From Patiria pectinifera (Eukaryota > Echinodermata > Asteroidea > Valvatida > Asterinidae), in contig CM057149.1 in NCBI GenBank assembly GCA_029964075.1, forward strand, positions 22,582,197 through 22,646,196: a stretch of DNA of 64,000 nt, read 5' to 3'. The notes under the pieces were generated by a model. That model did no database searches. It saw only the letters and a list, made by a program, of their open reading frames with translations, and was not told the origin of the DNA. The stretch's first letter is position 1; every line of letters begins with the position of its first letter. The translations under genes were made by a program, and so were the position numbers. Of the stretch, positions 1-13,004 are shown one piece after another.

Positions 1-1853
1 TTAGTGGAAAACGTGCTCGTTGTTAATTTAAGCTGTTAACCCTTCGGTTAAAACTCCTCTATTTTAATTTACCTTAGTTTCAAAACCCACCTTATTTGAG
101 TAGAAAACCTTAGCGGTGATAAAATGGACGCAAAGGTGTATTTCAAGAATTTCATAAAATATTTCTGTTGCTTGGCCTTTGAATTTATTGATGTAGCTAT
201 TTGGTAAGTGCTTGCTTAGGGACAATCATTATAATGGTACCTGAAATATTCCATGTGTAAATGAAAGATGATCATATCAACCAATTGAAACGTACGTCAC
301 CTTGACTTCACACTACGCGCCCTTGCTATATATCTCTCCTGTATCAATTTTATCATAAAAATACAAAAGAAGAGAAAAACAAATACTTTCTATGTCTGCC
401 AATTTAAAAACGTGCAGCCCGCCCGCAAAATAAATAAATAAATAAATAAATAAAAAATCGTAATGCTGAAATAGGTCTTTTTTTCCGGTCAGCAATTATT
501 GATCTTCTATCGATTTCAACCCACTAACCCAAAACCATCAAATTGATTTCGCATTGAATTGAGCTCATTTGTTTTATTCTTGACAAGTGGTAAGGGTTTT
601 TTTGTCATCGACAAGGATACACAATTTTTGAGTCACTTTTTGCCGTAGGCCGTACCATATTCTGCATTCCAAGATATACGTCTAGAGACAGGTCTGAACA
701 AAACAACCCTTGTAGTTCACATCCCTTTTAAAGGGCAGTGGTGACCTTTAATTTCCTCGAGCTCTCACAGATGAGACCGAAATTATAATGCGTTCATCCA
801 TGCGAATGAAGGGTCAACGTTGGTTTTTGATGAGTTGTTGTAAGTTTGAAGAAACAGAGAATAAAACTCGAAAAGGTTATCCTTGTCTTTTGAATGTTTA
901 TTAAGGCCTACTAATTTTTGTTTTTCAACCAAGTATAGGTACTTGTCCTTCTGAAAAGGTTTATGACCCTGAATTGCATACAGAACAATGAGCGACCGTT
1001 CAGAGATTTGAAGGCAGTGAGTCCTTTTTTAGTTTTTCGCTCAAGCAAAATATCCCTGTCACAACAAGCACTGAATCGATCCCAGGAAACACTAAGCGGC
1101 ACCCGCCAGTTTCCCTTGCTCTATGGCATAACCCATATTTTTTTAATTGGAATATGCTTTTTTGGTTAATGATTTTTTTTTCAATACCAAGTACGTACTT
1201 GATGGTTATTTTGTTGCTACCCGAAAAACTATCGAGGTTACAAAAAAAACAATTTCCCTGAAACCATGATCGACGTACCCGTAACTCTTGCCAACTACCA
1301 GCAAAATAGCGTGGATTATAAATACATGTTAATTACATATTTCTAATATTGATATTACTACCGGGACCAGTTTTACTACCCCATGAATTGTATCAATTCT
1401 AGCGTTTATCAACAAGAGTTGTATTCCTTTTCAGCGTAGTCTATTCATAGTAAAATTTCCTGTGGTTTTACCGGAAAAACCGAAGGACATGACCACAAAA
1501 AAAATCCGCCCCCAAATTTCTTTTTATCGGGAACAAAATTTAAAGTACAGAGTCGAATCAAGACTAGCACAGAGCCGTGCGGCGATGTTTTTTTTCCCCA
1601 AACGACATCCGTTTCCACTCATATGATTGGTCCATTACATGCATATCTAATGCCTTGTTCTCCACAACACAAACCCATGTTCACAACACAAACCCAAAGA
1701 AATGTTCCTTCCACACTTTAGTTTTTTCAAAGGTAAAATGAGAGAAAGTGAAAAAGTCCACGAATCAGCTGCAAATCGTCGGGGATTTAAACACCATTAT
1801 TCCTTGTCATATAACTTATTCTCTAAAGCCCTGGACATCATGAATATGCGTAA
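1..1853. other. Non-coding left flank, no gene seen
   Basis: No exon-like or conserved reading frame was found on either strand. The stretch holds an (AAAT)n run near 427-456 and scattered homopolymers; the short open frames here have no recognisable motif. It is intergenic or intronic DNA of an unseen gene. Confidence 0.6.
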
Positions 1854-2329
1854 GGTTGCAGACCAGTAAATCGGTCCGAAATTTTCTGCGCCGGCCTAAT
1901 CACGATTTGCATGCCCTCAAAATCTTCAGAATTTGAGCATGCTGTGGGCCATGAACTTGAGGGTTTGTAAAAAAAAAAGATATGGGCGGAAGCCGTGCAC
2001 AGGACTGTGAGCATGTAGTTCCGTTCAATTTGGATGAAATTGGGGCCCTAAAAGCGCTCTATTTTGCCAAGGAGTGTAGGCATCGTTTTTCAACATGGCG
2101 ATGGGCTTCAGGACTATTTTCAGGGGTGATCATCTTCGGATGGAAATTTCTCCTAAAAGTATTCAATTAACCCCCCGCAAATTGAAAAGAAAATGAAAGA
2201 TGATGAAATAAGCTTTAATGTGATGTGTGTCTCGAACACCTTGGAGAGTTGTGAGTATTTTCCCCGAATTTCTGAAGTGTGAGCATTTACCATTGGGGTC
2301 TATGGACGTTTATTTACTGGTCTGCAACC
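1854..2329. mobile_element. MITE family A, copy 1
   Basis: The stretch opens with ggttgcagaccagta and closes with the exact reverse complement tactggtctgcaacc, a 15-bp terminal inverted repeat. The interior matches the second copy at 2760-3205 over nearly its whole length, so this is a non-autonomous DNA transposon with no transposase. A 62-codon frame inside is shared by both copies but differs at several residues and has no known domain. No clear target-site duplication is visible. Confidence 0.75.
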
Positions 2330-2759
2330 TTTAATTTCAAAATGGCTCCTTCCATCGTTCGTTGTCAAATGTGTGCGCTTGCGCGTTATATTCCACGACA
2401 GTGGTTTTTCAGGGGGCGGGACCTGGGGGGCAGCGTTTCAAAAGGGGTCACCAATGGCGGTTCCGCAACAAATGCGCCCAAAATCTGAATGGGGCCGATA
2501 GACCGTCGTCTGTTCACAGCAATTTCGAGCGAACAAGGGGGGGGGGGGTAATTTGGGGTTGGTAGGAGCAAAAACTCAATTAACTCCCGTTGGGGGCGCC
2601 CTACAGCAAGGTAGCCGCAAACAGAGGGCTTGTTTTCACGCCAGAAATCGCAGTCAGCGATTTTTTCTCGCAATTTTTTGATGAAATATGAGTCATCCAT
2701 CCTTCCTCGTGCCGTACAAATGGTTTGGGGGATTTTTTTCAAAACCTCGCTTCTTTATA

Positions 2760-3205
2760 GGTTGCAGACCAGTATATCGGTCTGAAATTGCCTGCACCGG
2801 CCAAATCACGATTTGCATGCCCTCAAAATCTCCAGTATTTGAGCATGCTGTGGGCCATGAACTTGAGGGTTTGTAAAAAATATGGGTGGAAGCCGTGCAC
2901 AGGACTGTGAGCTTGTAGTTCCGTTCAATTTGGATGAAATTGAGGCCTTTAAAGCGCTGTATTTTGCAATGGAGTGTACGCATCGTTTTTCAACATGGCG
3001 ATGGGCTTCAGGACTATTTTCAGGGGTGATCATCTTCGGATGGAAATTTCTCCTAAAAGTCATCAATAACCCCCCCCCCCCCAAAAAAAAAATTGAAAAG
3101 AAAATGAAAGATGATGCAATAAGCTTTAATTTGATGTGTGTCTCGAATACCTTGGAGAGTTGTGAGTATTTTTCCCGAATTTCTGAAGTCTACTGGTCTG
3201 CAACC
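2760..3205. mobile_element. MITE family A, copy 2
   Basis: Same 15-bp terminal inverted repeat and interior as the copy at 1854-2329, in the same orientation. It differs by point changes and by a poly-C/poly-A expansion near 3069-3090, where copy 1 has a short C run. The 143-codon open frame running through it and past its right end is an accident of the repeat. Confidence 0.75.
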
Positions 3206-3611
3206 ATAACGCAGAGAGAGAGAGAGCGCCCTCTTTTGATACTGCCGGGTGTCGTTTGGGAAACAAATAATTCGCAGCCGGGCCAGTTTGGCGAACACAT
3301 TTCCTTCCTGTAATTAAAAAAAATAATGTAGGTGAACATCAAATTAACGGCAAAGGCCAAAAAATGATACGGTATTCCATCACTTTTAATAACAAGACGT
3401 TGTACACTAGACTACAGTACAATAATCTTTGATGACAATTCAGTGTAAACCCAGCACGATTTGAGATGAAGGGGTACCCCCCCCCCCCTCATTCTCGCTA
3501 TTGTACCCCATGCAAACCCTAGACTGTTGTTACCGTACCTAACACATCTCAAAAGAATTCCAGAGATTTTGGTAACACAATGACCAACACAGAGGAGGGG
3601 GGTTCCCTCCA

Positions 3612-4062
3612 TAGTTATCGTTTTAGCCAATTTTTGGCTAGCTTTGCCAGAGTTTGACAGGAAATTTGACAGAATGGATTTTTTTGGCAGATTTCTGGCA
3701 GAATTCTGAAAAAAATGTTTTTTTGACAGAAAAACATAGCAAATTTGAAAAATTGGTTCATTTATTTTTTCAATCTTCTCAAACAAACCCTTGTGAAATT
3801 GAACAGGTTGACTAGTCTAGGTGCTGGAACCGGACGACGTATGACACAACCGCGTTTTGCCTGAAATTAACGCAATTACATAACATCTTTATGTAAATAT
3901 AGATTATTTATAATGTAATTTGAATCTTAAATAAGGCAATATTACAACACCTGCATGTGATTTTAAGTGTTTATAGTGTATTTCGAGTAGTTCTGGGGAA
4001 TTTGGCAGATTTTTGATAAATCTGACAGATTTTTGAATTGCGTTTAGCAGAATTTGGTCATG
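3612..4062. mobile_element. Dispersed repeat family B, copy 1
   Basis: The segment is built from variants of ctggcagaatt, ttgacagaa and ggcagattt. It matches the reverse complement of 29313-29975, where the ends form the inverted pair ggtgaccgt/acggtcacc. It is most likely a non-autonomous DNA transposon; the boundaries of this copy are approximate. Confidence 0.55.
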
Positions 4063-4214
4063 ACCTGGTTACTTCCCTCCGCCTCATTTCGTGCTACATG
4101 ATTCAGTTATTTGGTTGGTGGAATTAAAGCGAAGCACTGAGAAGCGTTCTGCTGGTACGCAAGATGGCTTTCGACAAATTAATAACACGTCGATGTTATA
4201 AAAGTGAAACTGAA

Positions 4215-4288
4215 CATTCTCCTAAAAGTCATCGGATCCCCCCCCCTGGAAAATTGAACAGAAAATGAAACATGATGAAATAAGCTTT
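4215..4288. repeat. Fragment of MITE family A
   Basis: A 70-bp piece (from attctcctaaaagtcatc through gaaataagcttt) repeats the right-central part of the elements at 1854 and 2760, with a different C-run length. Both termini are missing. Confidence 0.55.
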
Positions 4289-4860
4289 TGTTCTTAAACA
4301 ATGAACGCCATTTCGTATGGGAAGATATAATGACATTAATGTGGGCCTAAGCTGTGTGAACGATGATGATGTGACAGACATTTTATTTACTATAGGTTGG
4401 ACATACAGTTGAATTTAAGCATGTGTTTGGCCGCCCATAAGAAAATGTCGCTCATTGTTATTGTAGATGTCATAGAGTTAACAAAAGCCTCCAGTTGCGC
4501 GGAGTGATTTGCAAAAAGTTTCGCCGGAACTACGCTGCATCGGGAGTCTGGTTTGTGAGTCATGCTTTTCCTATGATTTGTTTGCTGCCCCCAACGAATA
4601 CTTTTACATAAATTGCACTTTCGGGGCTAGATAAGAAATAAAAAACAGCCCTCAAATGTACATTTTGTAATCATTTCATGATAGAAACAATATTATAGTC
4701 TCCTTTGTGTAATCATATCTTAAGCTACATATGCCCCCCAAAAGACGGAGATGTCTTCAAGCAATCATCAATTACCTATAACGGAACACAGCATTATCAA
4801 CATTAATTTGGAGAAATTGATCCCTGACCTAAAGATAAATCTAAAGGCCATTTGATTTTT

Positions 4861-7800
4861 TTATTGGCTGAGGTTGATATACAGTAATCGATTCGGAGAG
4901 CCATCACCAGCGTCTGTGATCTTGTCCTTAGAAGACATGTCCACGATCTTGGATTTGACCTCTGCGTGTGTCAGGTAGGGTTCCTTGCCAAGAATTAAGG
5001 CAGCGGCACCTTCCGGGATGAAAAATCCAAAACGAATCCAGTTAATTGGTCGAATAATAACAAGAACATGAACATAATGAAGATGTCAGTTTAAAGGGCC
5101 CATAAAATGTAAAAAAAATGCAATCCTAGAAAATGCACCTTAATTCGTATCCCGTTTAACCGGCCTTTTTCAATTTTCATTTCGCCTCGTTTAAGGGCAC
5201 TTTGGTGCCGCTTTGGTATTTATGCTAATGAAAATTTGCATATTCATGAGTAAAAGTGTAATGTCATTACAGGCGGAAACCTCAGTTACATCTTTTTCAG
5301 CATCAAACTTTGCATTTTAGATATTTCGCTGTAATAAATTTTCTTTTCTATGGTGATTCATTGTTGTTTCAGTACAAGTCAGTAGGCAAATGGGCACATG
5401 TTTCTCACAAATATTTGCCGTGAGCGAATTTTGGGTTCACATTTTGAGCAAAAACTGCTAAACTGAACAGTGTCTTCCTGTAATGACATCACAGCAACAG
5501 CGCCCTCATTTGTCAGGAAAAGTATGGAAAATTTTAAATGTTGAAAGAAGTGCACTTTTCGCAAAGATTAACCAAAAAGGGATATCAAATAATTTTATAC
5601 AATTAAAAGGAATAGAAAGTTGCACAAATAATGTTCCCAAGTAAAATTCATGTCACAAGCCCTTTAAACAGTATTATGCGCAGATATCCTGTCAGTCAAT
5701 CAATGACTCGGTCATTTAGGATACAATCGGCTGGCTCCTCGTGTTTAGCAAAAACACATGCAGCAAGAGTAAGGACAAAAAGTGTGTATGAAGCAATAGA
5801 AATCAGTAGGGCTTTACTGACTATGATATTGTAAATGCATCATAAGAAGCTCTGGGCAGACACTAATGGCGCATACATGTCAATATTGATCATTAAAAGA
5901 TAGAGATTTTGTCGGACGCTTTCTCACGGTTGTATACTTGAACCAATTAGAGTTCTGTTCTGTATGCCTTTAAGCTTTAAAGTTGGTTTTTCAAATTTTG
6001 ATTTCTTTTCCGAACGAAATTGAAAGGAATATAATGTCCTGTAATAAGTAAATTTGCTGGTTTCTTTTTGCAAGCCAAGTTTATACACTTTTTAAAATGG
6101 GTTAAAATGGCGCGCTTTAATTCAGAAATTGCGCACACTGTTCAGAACGAATAGGAACGTCCTGCTCTTAATTCAAAAGTTGACATTAATTCATTGATCA
6201 CTTGTCATGGGATGACTTTTTTTGTATGCAATGTCTCATTGGAAAGCTCATAACTACAAATGCAATGCTAAAACCTTATCAACTCCATTTGAATATCTAT
6301 TTTTAAGGTGCCAAACCCAAAAAAGCACGTATACACCAACTTTAAGCTTCAGGCCAAGTGATCCTCGTTTAATTTCTTTCCTTCTGGTAATGGAACCAAT
6401 AATTCCTTAAAAAGTGCCCTAAGCACTGTAGCTCGAAAGCCTGAAGAAACATAGAGAGAAGGCAAGAAGAAGAAATTACAGTTTTAGAGGTGGGAGGAAA
6501 AGACCAGAGGAATACTTTGAGGAAAACCCACGGAATCAGGTAGGGACTGAAAACCCAAGCCACATATTGGCCCGGGTGGGATTCGAACCTGGGTCACAGC
6601 GGTGGAAGGCGAGGAAAGTACCGCTACGTCAACCTGACTCCCCAATCTTATAATCTTAGACTGATGAACAAGCCCCTCTGAAGATTGACCGACATTGCCA
6701 AGTATCCCCTCGGGCTTTGGGTTCTGTGAATTTGTTTGTGGTTGGGCCCAATCCACATATCGGGCGGGATTCGAACATGACTCACCAATCTTATGATCTT
6801 ACATTGATGAACAAGGGCGATTGGTTCTTAATGCCGCATTTTGTCGGTAGAAAGAGCAAGATATGGAAGTCCAATTAACTTCGTGATCTTCAGCAGCCGG
6901 ATAGGGTTCTTTACACAAACCAATAGAAACTAATTTTAGCACTATACATACCGACAACAAACGGACAGGCCATGGAAGTACCAGACTTGGTATCTGTCGC
7001 AGTCGTGGAATCATGCCCCAGGCTTGTGATGTATGAGCCTGGTGCGAAGATGTCAACGCATTTGCCGTAGTTCGAGTCCGAGTTCCGTGTATCGAAGAAA
7101 TCGGTCGCACCCACAGTCATGATCTAGCAATACAAAAGATACATGACGAATCTTGAAGATATACAAACATGACAGGATTTTGAGGGTGGATAGTCAACAT
7201 CTCCACGAGTTATTGGGGGTTGTCAAACTTGTTTTTCAACTTCTTATACCCGGGGAAGAGCTAATAGCTACTCTCCCTCCGAAATAATGTTATATTTATT
7301 TTTCTTTACATACAGGTAATACAATATTTACCAAACTAGCATTTAAACTTACGCCCAAGGACGTTAAAACGGAAGTTAAGTACATTTCGATCGAAATTGT
7401 ATGATCATTCAGTGCTGGCAAACCAATAATATTTTCCCCTCCAAAAACAACCACTTTGGGCTGAGAAGGTATACAAGCACACCATCTTGCAAAACATAAC
7501 ATGGAATTAAAAAGCATAATTGTATCTAAATAAACATACGTTTGCTCGAAAGCAACAATTCGCCACTCGGGTATTTTGTATGCTGTCATCGTGGTATTGT
7601 TTTTTGTACATGACCTTGTTGTTGTAACCAACTCGTATAGTTTCAAACGTAGACCTACGTATCCGCGTCACACCCTATAGCCCCTCTAGCGACTTCTGTC
7701 CAATCACTACACAACTCACGCCTTTGACTCTAGCTGGGGAGTAGTAGCACGCATTGCGGTTCCTGTTACCCGCAGCAGCAGCCACAGCGAACCCACTATC

Positions 7801-10800
7801 CAGTAGTTTCTGTGTGCCGTCGTCCAGCGCCCGACTGCCGTACGATATCAGTGACATGGACACTACTCCTGGTTGGTCGCCATTGGCTACAATGTATTCC
7901 ATGCCTGATCCACGCAGAACATAATGCAGGAAAAAAAATGAAACAAAAATTGTTCAAAGAGTTGGACCGAAGTTTTCGTTCCTCCATGCATTAGGTCTAC
8001 CAATGCTCTACATTTCACATCCGCCTCGCACATGGGCTATGCGCATGCGTTTATAATATATTTGTAAAGTCTATCATCGCTGGTGTATCGTGCCAGGTCG
8101 GGCAGACTCGAATATGCTCCCCCCCCCTCCTAAAAAAGTCATAGTAATCAAACGACTGAAGATTACGACCACTATGGATGCAACTCGCAGCCTTGTATTC
8201 GAGTCTCCAAACATCGGGTCACCAAACATCGAGTACGTGTCCGAGTCCGGGTAACCTTTCCCGATTCCGAGTCTGAGTCACGAGTCACCTAATATTAGAA
8301 TAAACTTTGATTTCCCAATTATCAATAAATTGGAAACAAGCCAGCCGCACGCCCTGTGTAATGCACAGTTCGTTTCTTCTGCACCGCATTAACTGCATGG
8401 CTTGCAAAGAAAAGGATCGTCTTCAAAATATAATCATACTGTTGGCAAAATAAGTGGTTTGTGGAAATTTTGGTCGAGTCCCGAGTCACGCTGGTCGAGT
8501 CCGAGTCCGCAGGGGCGAGTCCGAGTCTGATTCAGAGTTATTTGTAATCGTGACTCGAGTCCGAGTTCGAGTTACGAGTCACACAACTTTGGAAACTCAT
8601 TCTCTCACCCTCTAGCTCTAAGGACGTGTGAAATATCACCAAAATGTATAGAGGAAAGTGCACCCCTAACGTCAAATGAGCCCCCCCCCCCCAGTTTGCA
8701 GGTGCCCCCCCCCCATCTGATCCTCCCTTGCTCTTACCGGCCAATAAGGTGCTGTGTTGGCCCTTTCCCCAGCAGTCCAGCACGCGAACCATTCTGATCT
8801 GCGTGTCCTTGGCCACGCCATACGTTTTGCTACCGAGGATGCCCGCACAGTGAGTGCCATGACCATTGCAGTCGATGCCGTTCCTACCGTCTGCCACGGC
8901 GTCGTACCAGGGAGTTGCCCGCCCCTCGAAGTCAGTGTGATCCGGGTTGATTCCCGTGTCGAGGACATATGCGTACACCGTGTGGTCAACTTCGCCTTTG
9001 CGGAACACGAAATGGATTAAAAAGGACCAATATTCATTAATAATTTATCTCCTATCAAATGCGCCCCTGACCCTTTACGGTATCGAGCAGAACTTTTTTG
9101 GGCAACATGTATAGTATAGGTTTTCCCGGCTATTTTAAAACAGGTTTCATTCAAACTCACGAACTCTAACATTCAATTTCGTCCAAGAACAATTTACACG
9201 CTTTTAACGAAACCAATGTAGTCATTTACATTTCAATTTCAAAGTTTGGTCACCCTCTTTAGTCACCGGGTAGAGAATATTCGTCATTACTGATCAAATT
9301 TGTCAAAGCTGTTGCCAAATGGCAGTATTCATAGATCGAATTCGTCATATCAATTAGACGAATTTGATTTCTGAAACTGGCAAGGTTTGGCGTACACGAG
9401 ACGAAATCGAATAATCCGGGACGAAAATGTATGCTCATTGTTTGAATTTGCTTGAACCGAATTTGAAATTGCCTGACAACATTAAATTTGGAGTGCACTA
9501 AATCGATGTTGATGGACGAATTTGAATATTAGAAACGGTGAATTCGAATGATAAACGTTTTTAAATAGCCGGCAAAACCTATATTAATATGATTATATCA
9601 TGAATTTCTAATTATTTTAAATATGTTTGAATGATACTACCTTTGGGGTCGTAGATGCCGTCAAATGCCACCATTCCATCCCTTTGGTCGAGGCGATCCA
9701 GTCCCCATGAAACACCCTTCTGTGCTTCTGCAGTCGTGACTAGTCCGTCCTCGTAGATTTCATCCACCTCTTCCAGTGAACGAATCTTAGGGGATTTTCA
9801 ATAATAATAAAAGAAACATTTTGCCAACGGTGCAATCGTTTTCAGATAGACCATGCACCCTTTCTCACGACTATTTATTCAGGTGAGAACCGTTCGCATG
9901 TACGTCACATTCTTACATTTTGCTGGTGCAATTTTTTTATGGAATTTTTTTAGGAGGGCTAGACAAAATTTTTGAGGGGCTACAGCCCCCCTTAGCCTCC
10001 CGTAGACCCGCCACTGCAGTCACATACGTTGCTGGTCCGAGGTTGAGTGGTTGGTTCTGGCCTTAAGACAGGTTAAAGGTACTGTCGTCGCAAACAGACT
10101 TACACGTCTGAGACTAAACATGTGAAATAGTGGGTACATACAAAAAGTTTTTAAAATCTAAACACAATTTTTACAATGTAACAACAAAACAAGACATTAG
10201 ACTATAATCATACGGGCGGAGCGGGCATTACGTCAGCCGAATCAAACATCTTTCATTAGCATGTACGTTTTCATCTGTTGAAATGTGTTACCATTCGGCG
10301 CTCCAGAATAAGAACCAATCGGTTTTTATGAAAATGGGCCCGTCTGGAACGAGATAATAAAATTCCAGGGTGTCATGGGCATAATAGGCCTACCTCTTCA
10401 ATGCGGTCGTCCGGAATCTGGGCCGCTATGCCAGGCATAACGTGATAAAACACCTTGGTCACATCCATTTTGATATTACGCCCCCACGCAAAGGACACCA
10501 CTCTACGTAATACGTCCAATCTGGCAGCAGACTCCTGTGAAGTAATTGAAAACGTGCATGCAGCAAAATCACCAACTAGTACATTTCAACGCAGTTACAA
10601 ATGAAACAACTTCTATTAGGCCTAACTATAAACGGTCTTTAACACAAGTTTTACCTGGCGAACAGACGACAGTATGCCTGTCGTGTTTATGTTAAAATTC
10701 CCGCCGCGCAACAACCTTTGACCGCAATCTTCCCAGAATGCCAGGCAAATTATATACCGCTGCGTTCAGTTAGCCTCATTTTGTGGCTTCCCCGAATGTA

Positions 10801-11146
10801 AAACCCGTGTATATACACGGGGAAGCTACTAGAACATACCCATAGTTTAGAGTGGCATCACATGCCCATAAAAATGCCCATAAAAATCCCCCCCACCCAC
10901 TGTAACATCCATCCCCCCCCCACTTGCCCTTATGGTGAGAACGCTTCATCGTCGTATTAAAGACTATTGCAAGAAGGGTCGTTTATCGTTCATTTAACGG
11001 ATGGTCATTTTTCCAAAGTCAAAATATCTTACCTTAAACCTGATGATGTAGCTGTCGGGTATCCGCTGAGATGGCCGTACTCTGTGCATCGGCGCCATGC
11101 CGGAGACCACAGCCACAAACACGGCAGAAAGAATGACAATCTTCAT
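4861..11146 (-). CDS. Secreted subtilisin-family serine protease, proteinase-K type, 7 exons
   Basis: Seven exons join in frame at GT-AG borders: 11033-11146, 10394-10534, 9641-9785, 8738-8995, 7720-7904, 6952-7123 and 4861-5009, giving 387 aa, the usual length for a proteinase-K-like S8A enzyme. Residues 1-16 form a hydrophobic signal peptide starting MKIVILSAVFVAVVSG. The inhibitory I9-type propeptide covers roughly 25-105, and the mature domain starts near 107. The triad is visible: Asp146 in VLDTGIN, His179 in NGHGTHCAG and Ser331 in SGTSMACP, with oxyanion Asn266 in AAAAGNRN. The His usual after the Ser motif (TPHVAG) is Phe here (CPFVVG). The enzyme should be exported and self-cleave its propeptide; its substrate is unknown. 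The ATG was chosen because it begins the signal peptide. An AATAAA overlaps the stop codon (4859-4864) and another lies at 4382-4387. Intron 6 is about 1.9 kb and carries two transposons. The fold and family call is secure. Confidence 0.93.
5090..5668. mobile_element. MITE in intron 6 of the subtilisin gene
   Basis: Ends are the inverted pair tttaaagggc/gccctttaaa, with similarity continuing inward, and the element is flanked on both sides by the trinucleotide CAG (5087-5089 and 5669-5671), a likely target-site duplication. The 579-bp interior has no transposase-like frame. The superfamily is not assigned. Confidence 0.6.
6395..6640 (-). mobile_element. tRNA-derived SINE, intron 6 of the subtilisin gene
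   Basis: On the minus strand a tRNA-like head carries the pol III B box ggttcgaatccc (near 6575-6590), with an A-box-like sequence about 40 nt upstream. It is followed by a pyrimidine-rich body (cctcccacctctaaaactg) characteristic of animal SINEs. Acceptor-stem pairing is absent, so this is not a tRNA gene. A partial second copy with ggattcgaac and the same flanking words lies at 6745-6830. Confidence 0.6.
8169..8592. repeat. Two CGAGTC-word arrays in intron 4 of the subtilisin gene
   Basis: Two blocks (about 8195-8290 and 8472-8582) are dense in gagtccgagtc variants and enclose ordinary sequence. This array-middle-array plan is the same as in the hAT-like elements at 16194, 23665 and 34796. 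The right end, read inward, resembles their terminus, but no matching left end or target-site duplication is clear, so membership is only suggested. Confidence 0.45.
9117..9581. mobile_element. TA-flanked MITE in intron 3 of the subtilisin gene
   Basis: The ends taggttttcccggctatttt and its inverted partner near 9559-9581 form an imperfect inverted repeat of about 25 bp, flanked by TA on both sides. The interior is rich in gaatttg/caaattc words. TA flanks fit a Tc1/mariner-like non-autonomous element; no transposase is present. Confidence 0.65.
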
Positions 11147-11287
11147 ACTGGAATAAGACTATCCCTTTCATAAGGTGATCCCTTCACAAGACTATCCCTT
11201 CACAACACTAGAACCTGCTGCTACGCGCACCAAAATCGGAAAGCATCACCAATTTTAACAAATGAGCGTCAGTACTGACTGAGCCCC

Positions 11288-11297
11288 TAATATATAC
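11288..11297 (-). promoter_or_regulatory. Candidate TATA box for the subtilisin gene
   Basis: Read on the minus strand this is gtatatatta, about 145 bp upstream of the start codon. That would place transcription initiation near 11262 and leave a 5' untranslated region of about 115 nt. The call rests on position and motif only. Confidence 0.3.
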
Positions 11298-11874
11298 ACG
11301 TTTGCTTCATTACTGACGTAATGTACTTTTGACACATTGCTGCCCTATCACGTTCAATTAATTAACAGGTGTTTGGATTCACAGTAACTTTCAACAATTT
11401 CTGAAGGAAAGAGCCCCTTGCCGCCGGTCGTAAACTTCAAATTGTGCAGGAGCTGTGAGATGTGAAAAGTCCTAATCAGAGATAATTATTAGCGGTTTAT
11501 CCAGAGTGGCATTTTGCTGCCAATCAGGCTGCCTGTCACAGTGTTAGAATAAAGTTCAGAATAGTCTATAAACAATGGTCCGGATTGAACCTATTTTGTT
11601 GTTGATGGGACAATCCTTTATAAACGAATAGCTGTACACTCAAGAACAAGAAGGCTCCCTTTCAACGGAGAAACCTATACTGAACACGATATTGTACAAA
11701 GCAACTGCCCCGGGACGAATTAACTGAACAATAGCTAAAGCACAATGCTTTCGCCATTGCCGGGGGCCTCTGTGATAGGGTGCCCGGATTGGTCTAGGCC
11801 TATACGACAGCACAAGTACGGCTCGCTTGGCTAGCTTTCAAACCGTGTAAAGTCAAAATAACAGATTTCAGTCA
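11298..11874. other. Intergenic DNA upstream of the subtilisin gene
   Basis: No exon-like frame was seen. The 5' regulatory region of the protease presumably lies here, but no recognisable binding-site cluster stands out. Confidence 0.45.
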
Positions 11875-12493
11875 GTGTCATAAACACCGCCCCCAAAAAG
11901 TCCACACTCACTGGAGGGGTCATCATTTTGAATCTGGTCGTCGTATAACGTCATTTATATAGACCTTTGGGGAATGTTGTTAGCTACTTGATACCTCGTT
12001 TGCTACCAATGCCAGTTAATCGTCCAACATTGACAACGGTTTATGAAAAAATGATGCAGTTTGAAAAGATGCAAATTTAAAGAGTACGCGAGTGGTCAAT
12101 GAATGACAATATCACACTGCCCAAAACGGAACGGCAGGGAATACCGATCGCACTATCTAGTGCTTGCATGCCGGGAGCACGCAAATTGAATTACCCGCGC
12201 TTTGTTTTTGGGCACTATGCGGTCGAATCCAATTACGGGCATGTGTGGTTATGCGCTAAGAAATTTCTCCTCGCTTAATCTTTACATTTGCAACTTTTCA
12301 AACTGCTTTTTTTTTTATAAACCGTTGTCAGTCTTAGACGATTTATAGTCTTTGGTAGCGAACGGGGTATCAAAATGTAGCTAACAGAATTCCCGAAAGT
12401 TCTATATAAATGACGTCATTATAAGACGATCAGATTCAAAATTATGACCCCTACAATGAGTGTGGACTTTCTTTTTGTGTTTAGACGACACTA
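11875..12493. mobile_element. Long-armed hairpin (foldback) element 1
   Basis: The left arm (11875-12080) matches the reverse complement of the right arm (12284-12493) along its whole 200-bp length at roughly 85-90 percent by eye, with small indels. The arms enclose about 200 bp of unrelated spacer. No protein is encoded. Terminal words are agtgtc / gacact; no target-site duplication is clear. It is a foldback-type non-autonomous element or an inverted duplication. Confidence 0.75.
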
Positions 12494-13004
12494 TAGGCTG
12501 GTCCCGGAGACCAGCAAAATTCATTGCTGCATTGGAGCCTTCAAGCAACGTGAATTGACAAGCAGCCAATGCAGAACACAATCGAAAGACTTCTCCATTC
12601 AGATTGTTCGTTGACGATAACAATTCGATATGGCCAATAAAACCCCTTTAGAATAAGTTTGAAAATAACAGTAATCAAACACAAGATAAAAAAACTCCAC
12701 ACAGTCACTCATTTGTTATCACTCATGCTTGTTTAATAACTGAAGAAAAAAATACAAAGGACCGTGTGAAATGAATATTATTTTGTGCAAATGTTCATGA
12801 ACTGTGAACACAAAAGGTGTACCCTATAGGTTTTTTTTTGGGGGGGGGGTCATAAGCTTAGACAGTAGAGGACGATTTTTTCTGTGATAAATTGGGCATA
12901 AATTATTGGAACCGTCCATCTGCAAAGAATAAAAGAAAATATCACCCTTTCATACTGTAAACCTTTTTCTTTTGTTTGTTGCATACAGGGGAGTAAAAAA
13001 AACC

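Noticed and set aside
2882..3313. 143-codon plus-strand open frame, partly shared at 1982-2170
   Set aside because: It lies in a MITE and runs past its end; the shared part differs mostly by amino-acid-changing substitutions, so no protein-level selection is suggested.
8672..9020. Open frames in other phases over subtilisin exon 4
   Set aside because: Shadows of the exon bearing the catalytic Asp and His; they have no motif of their own.
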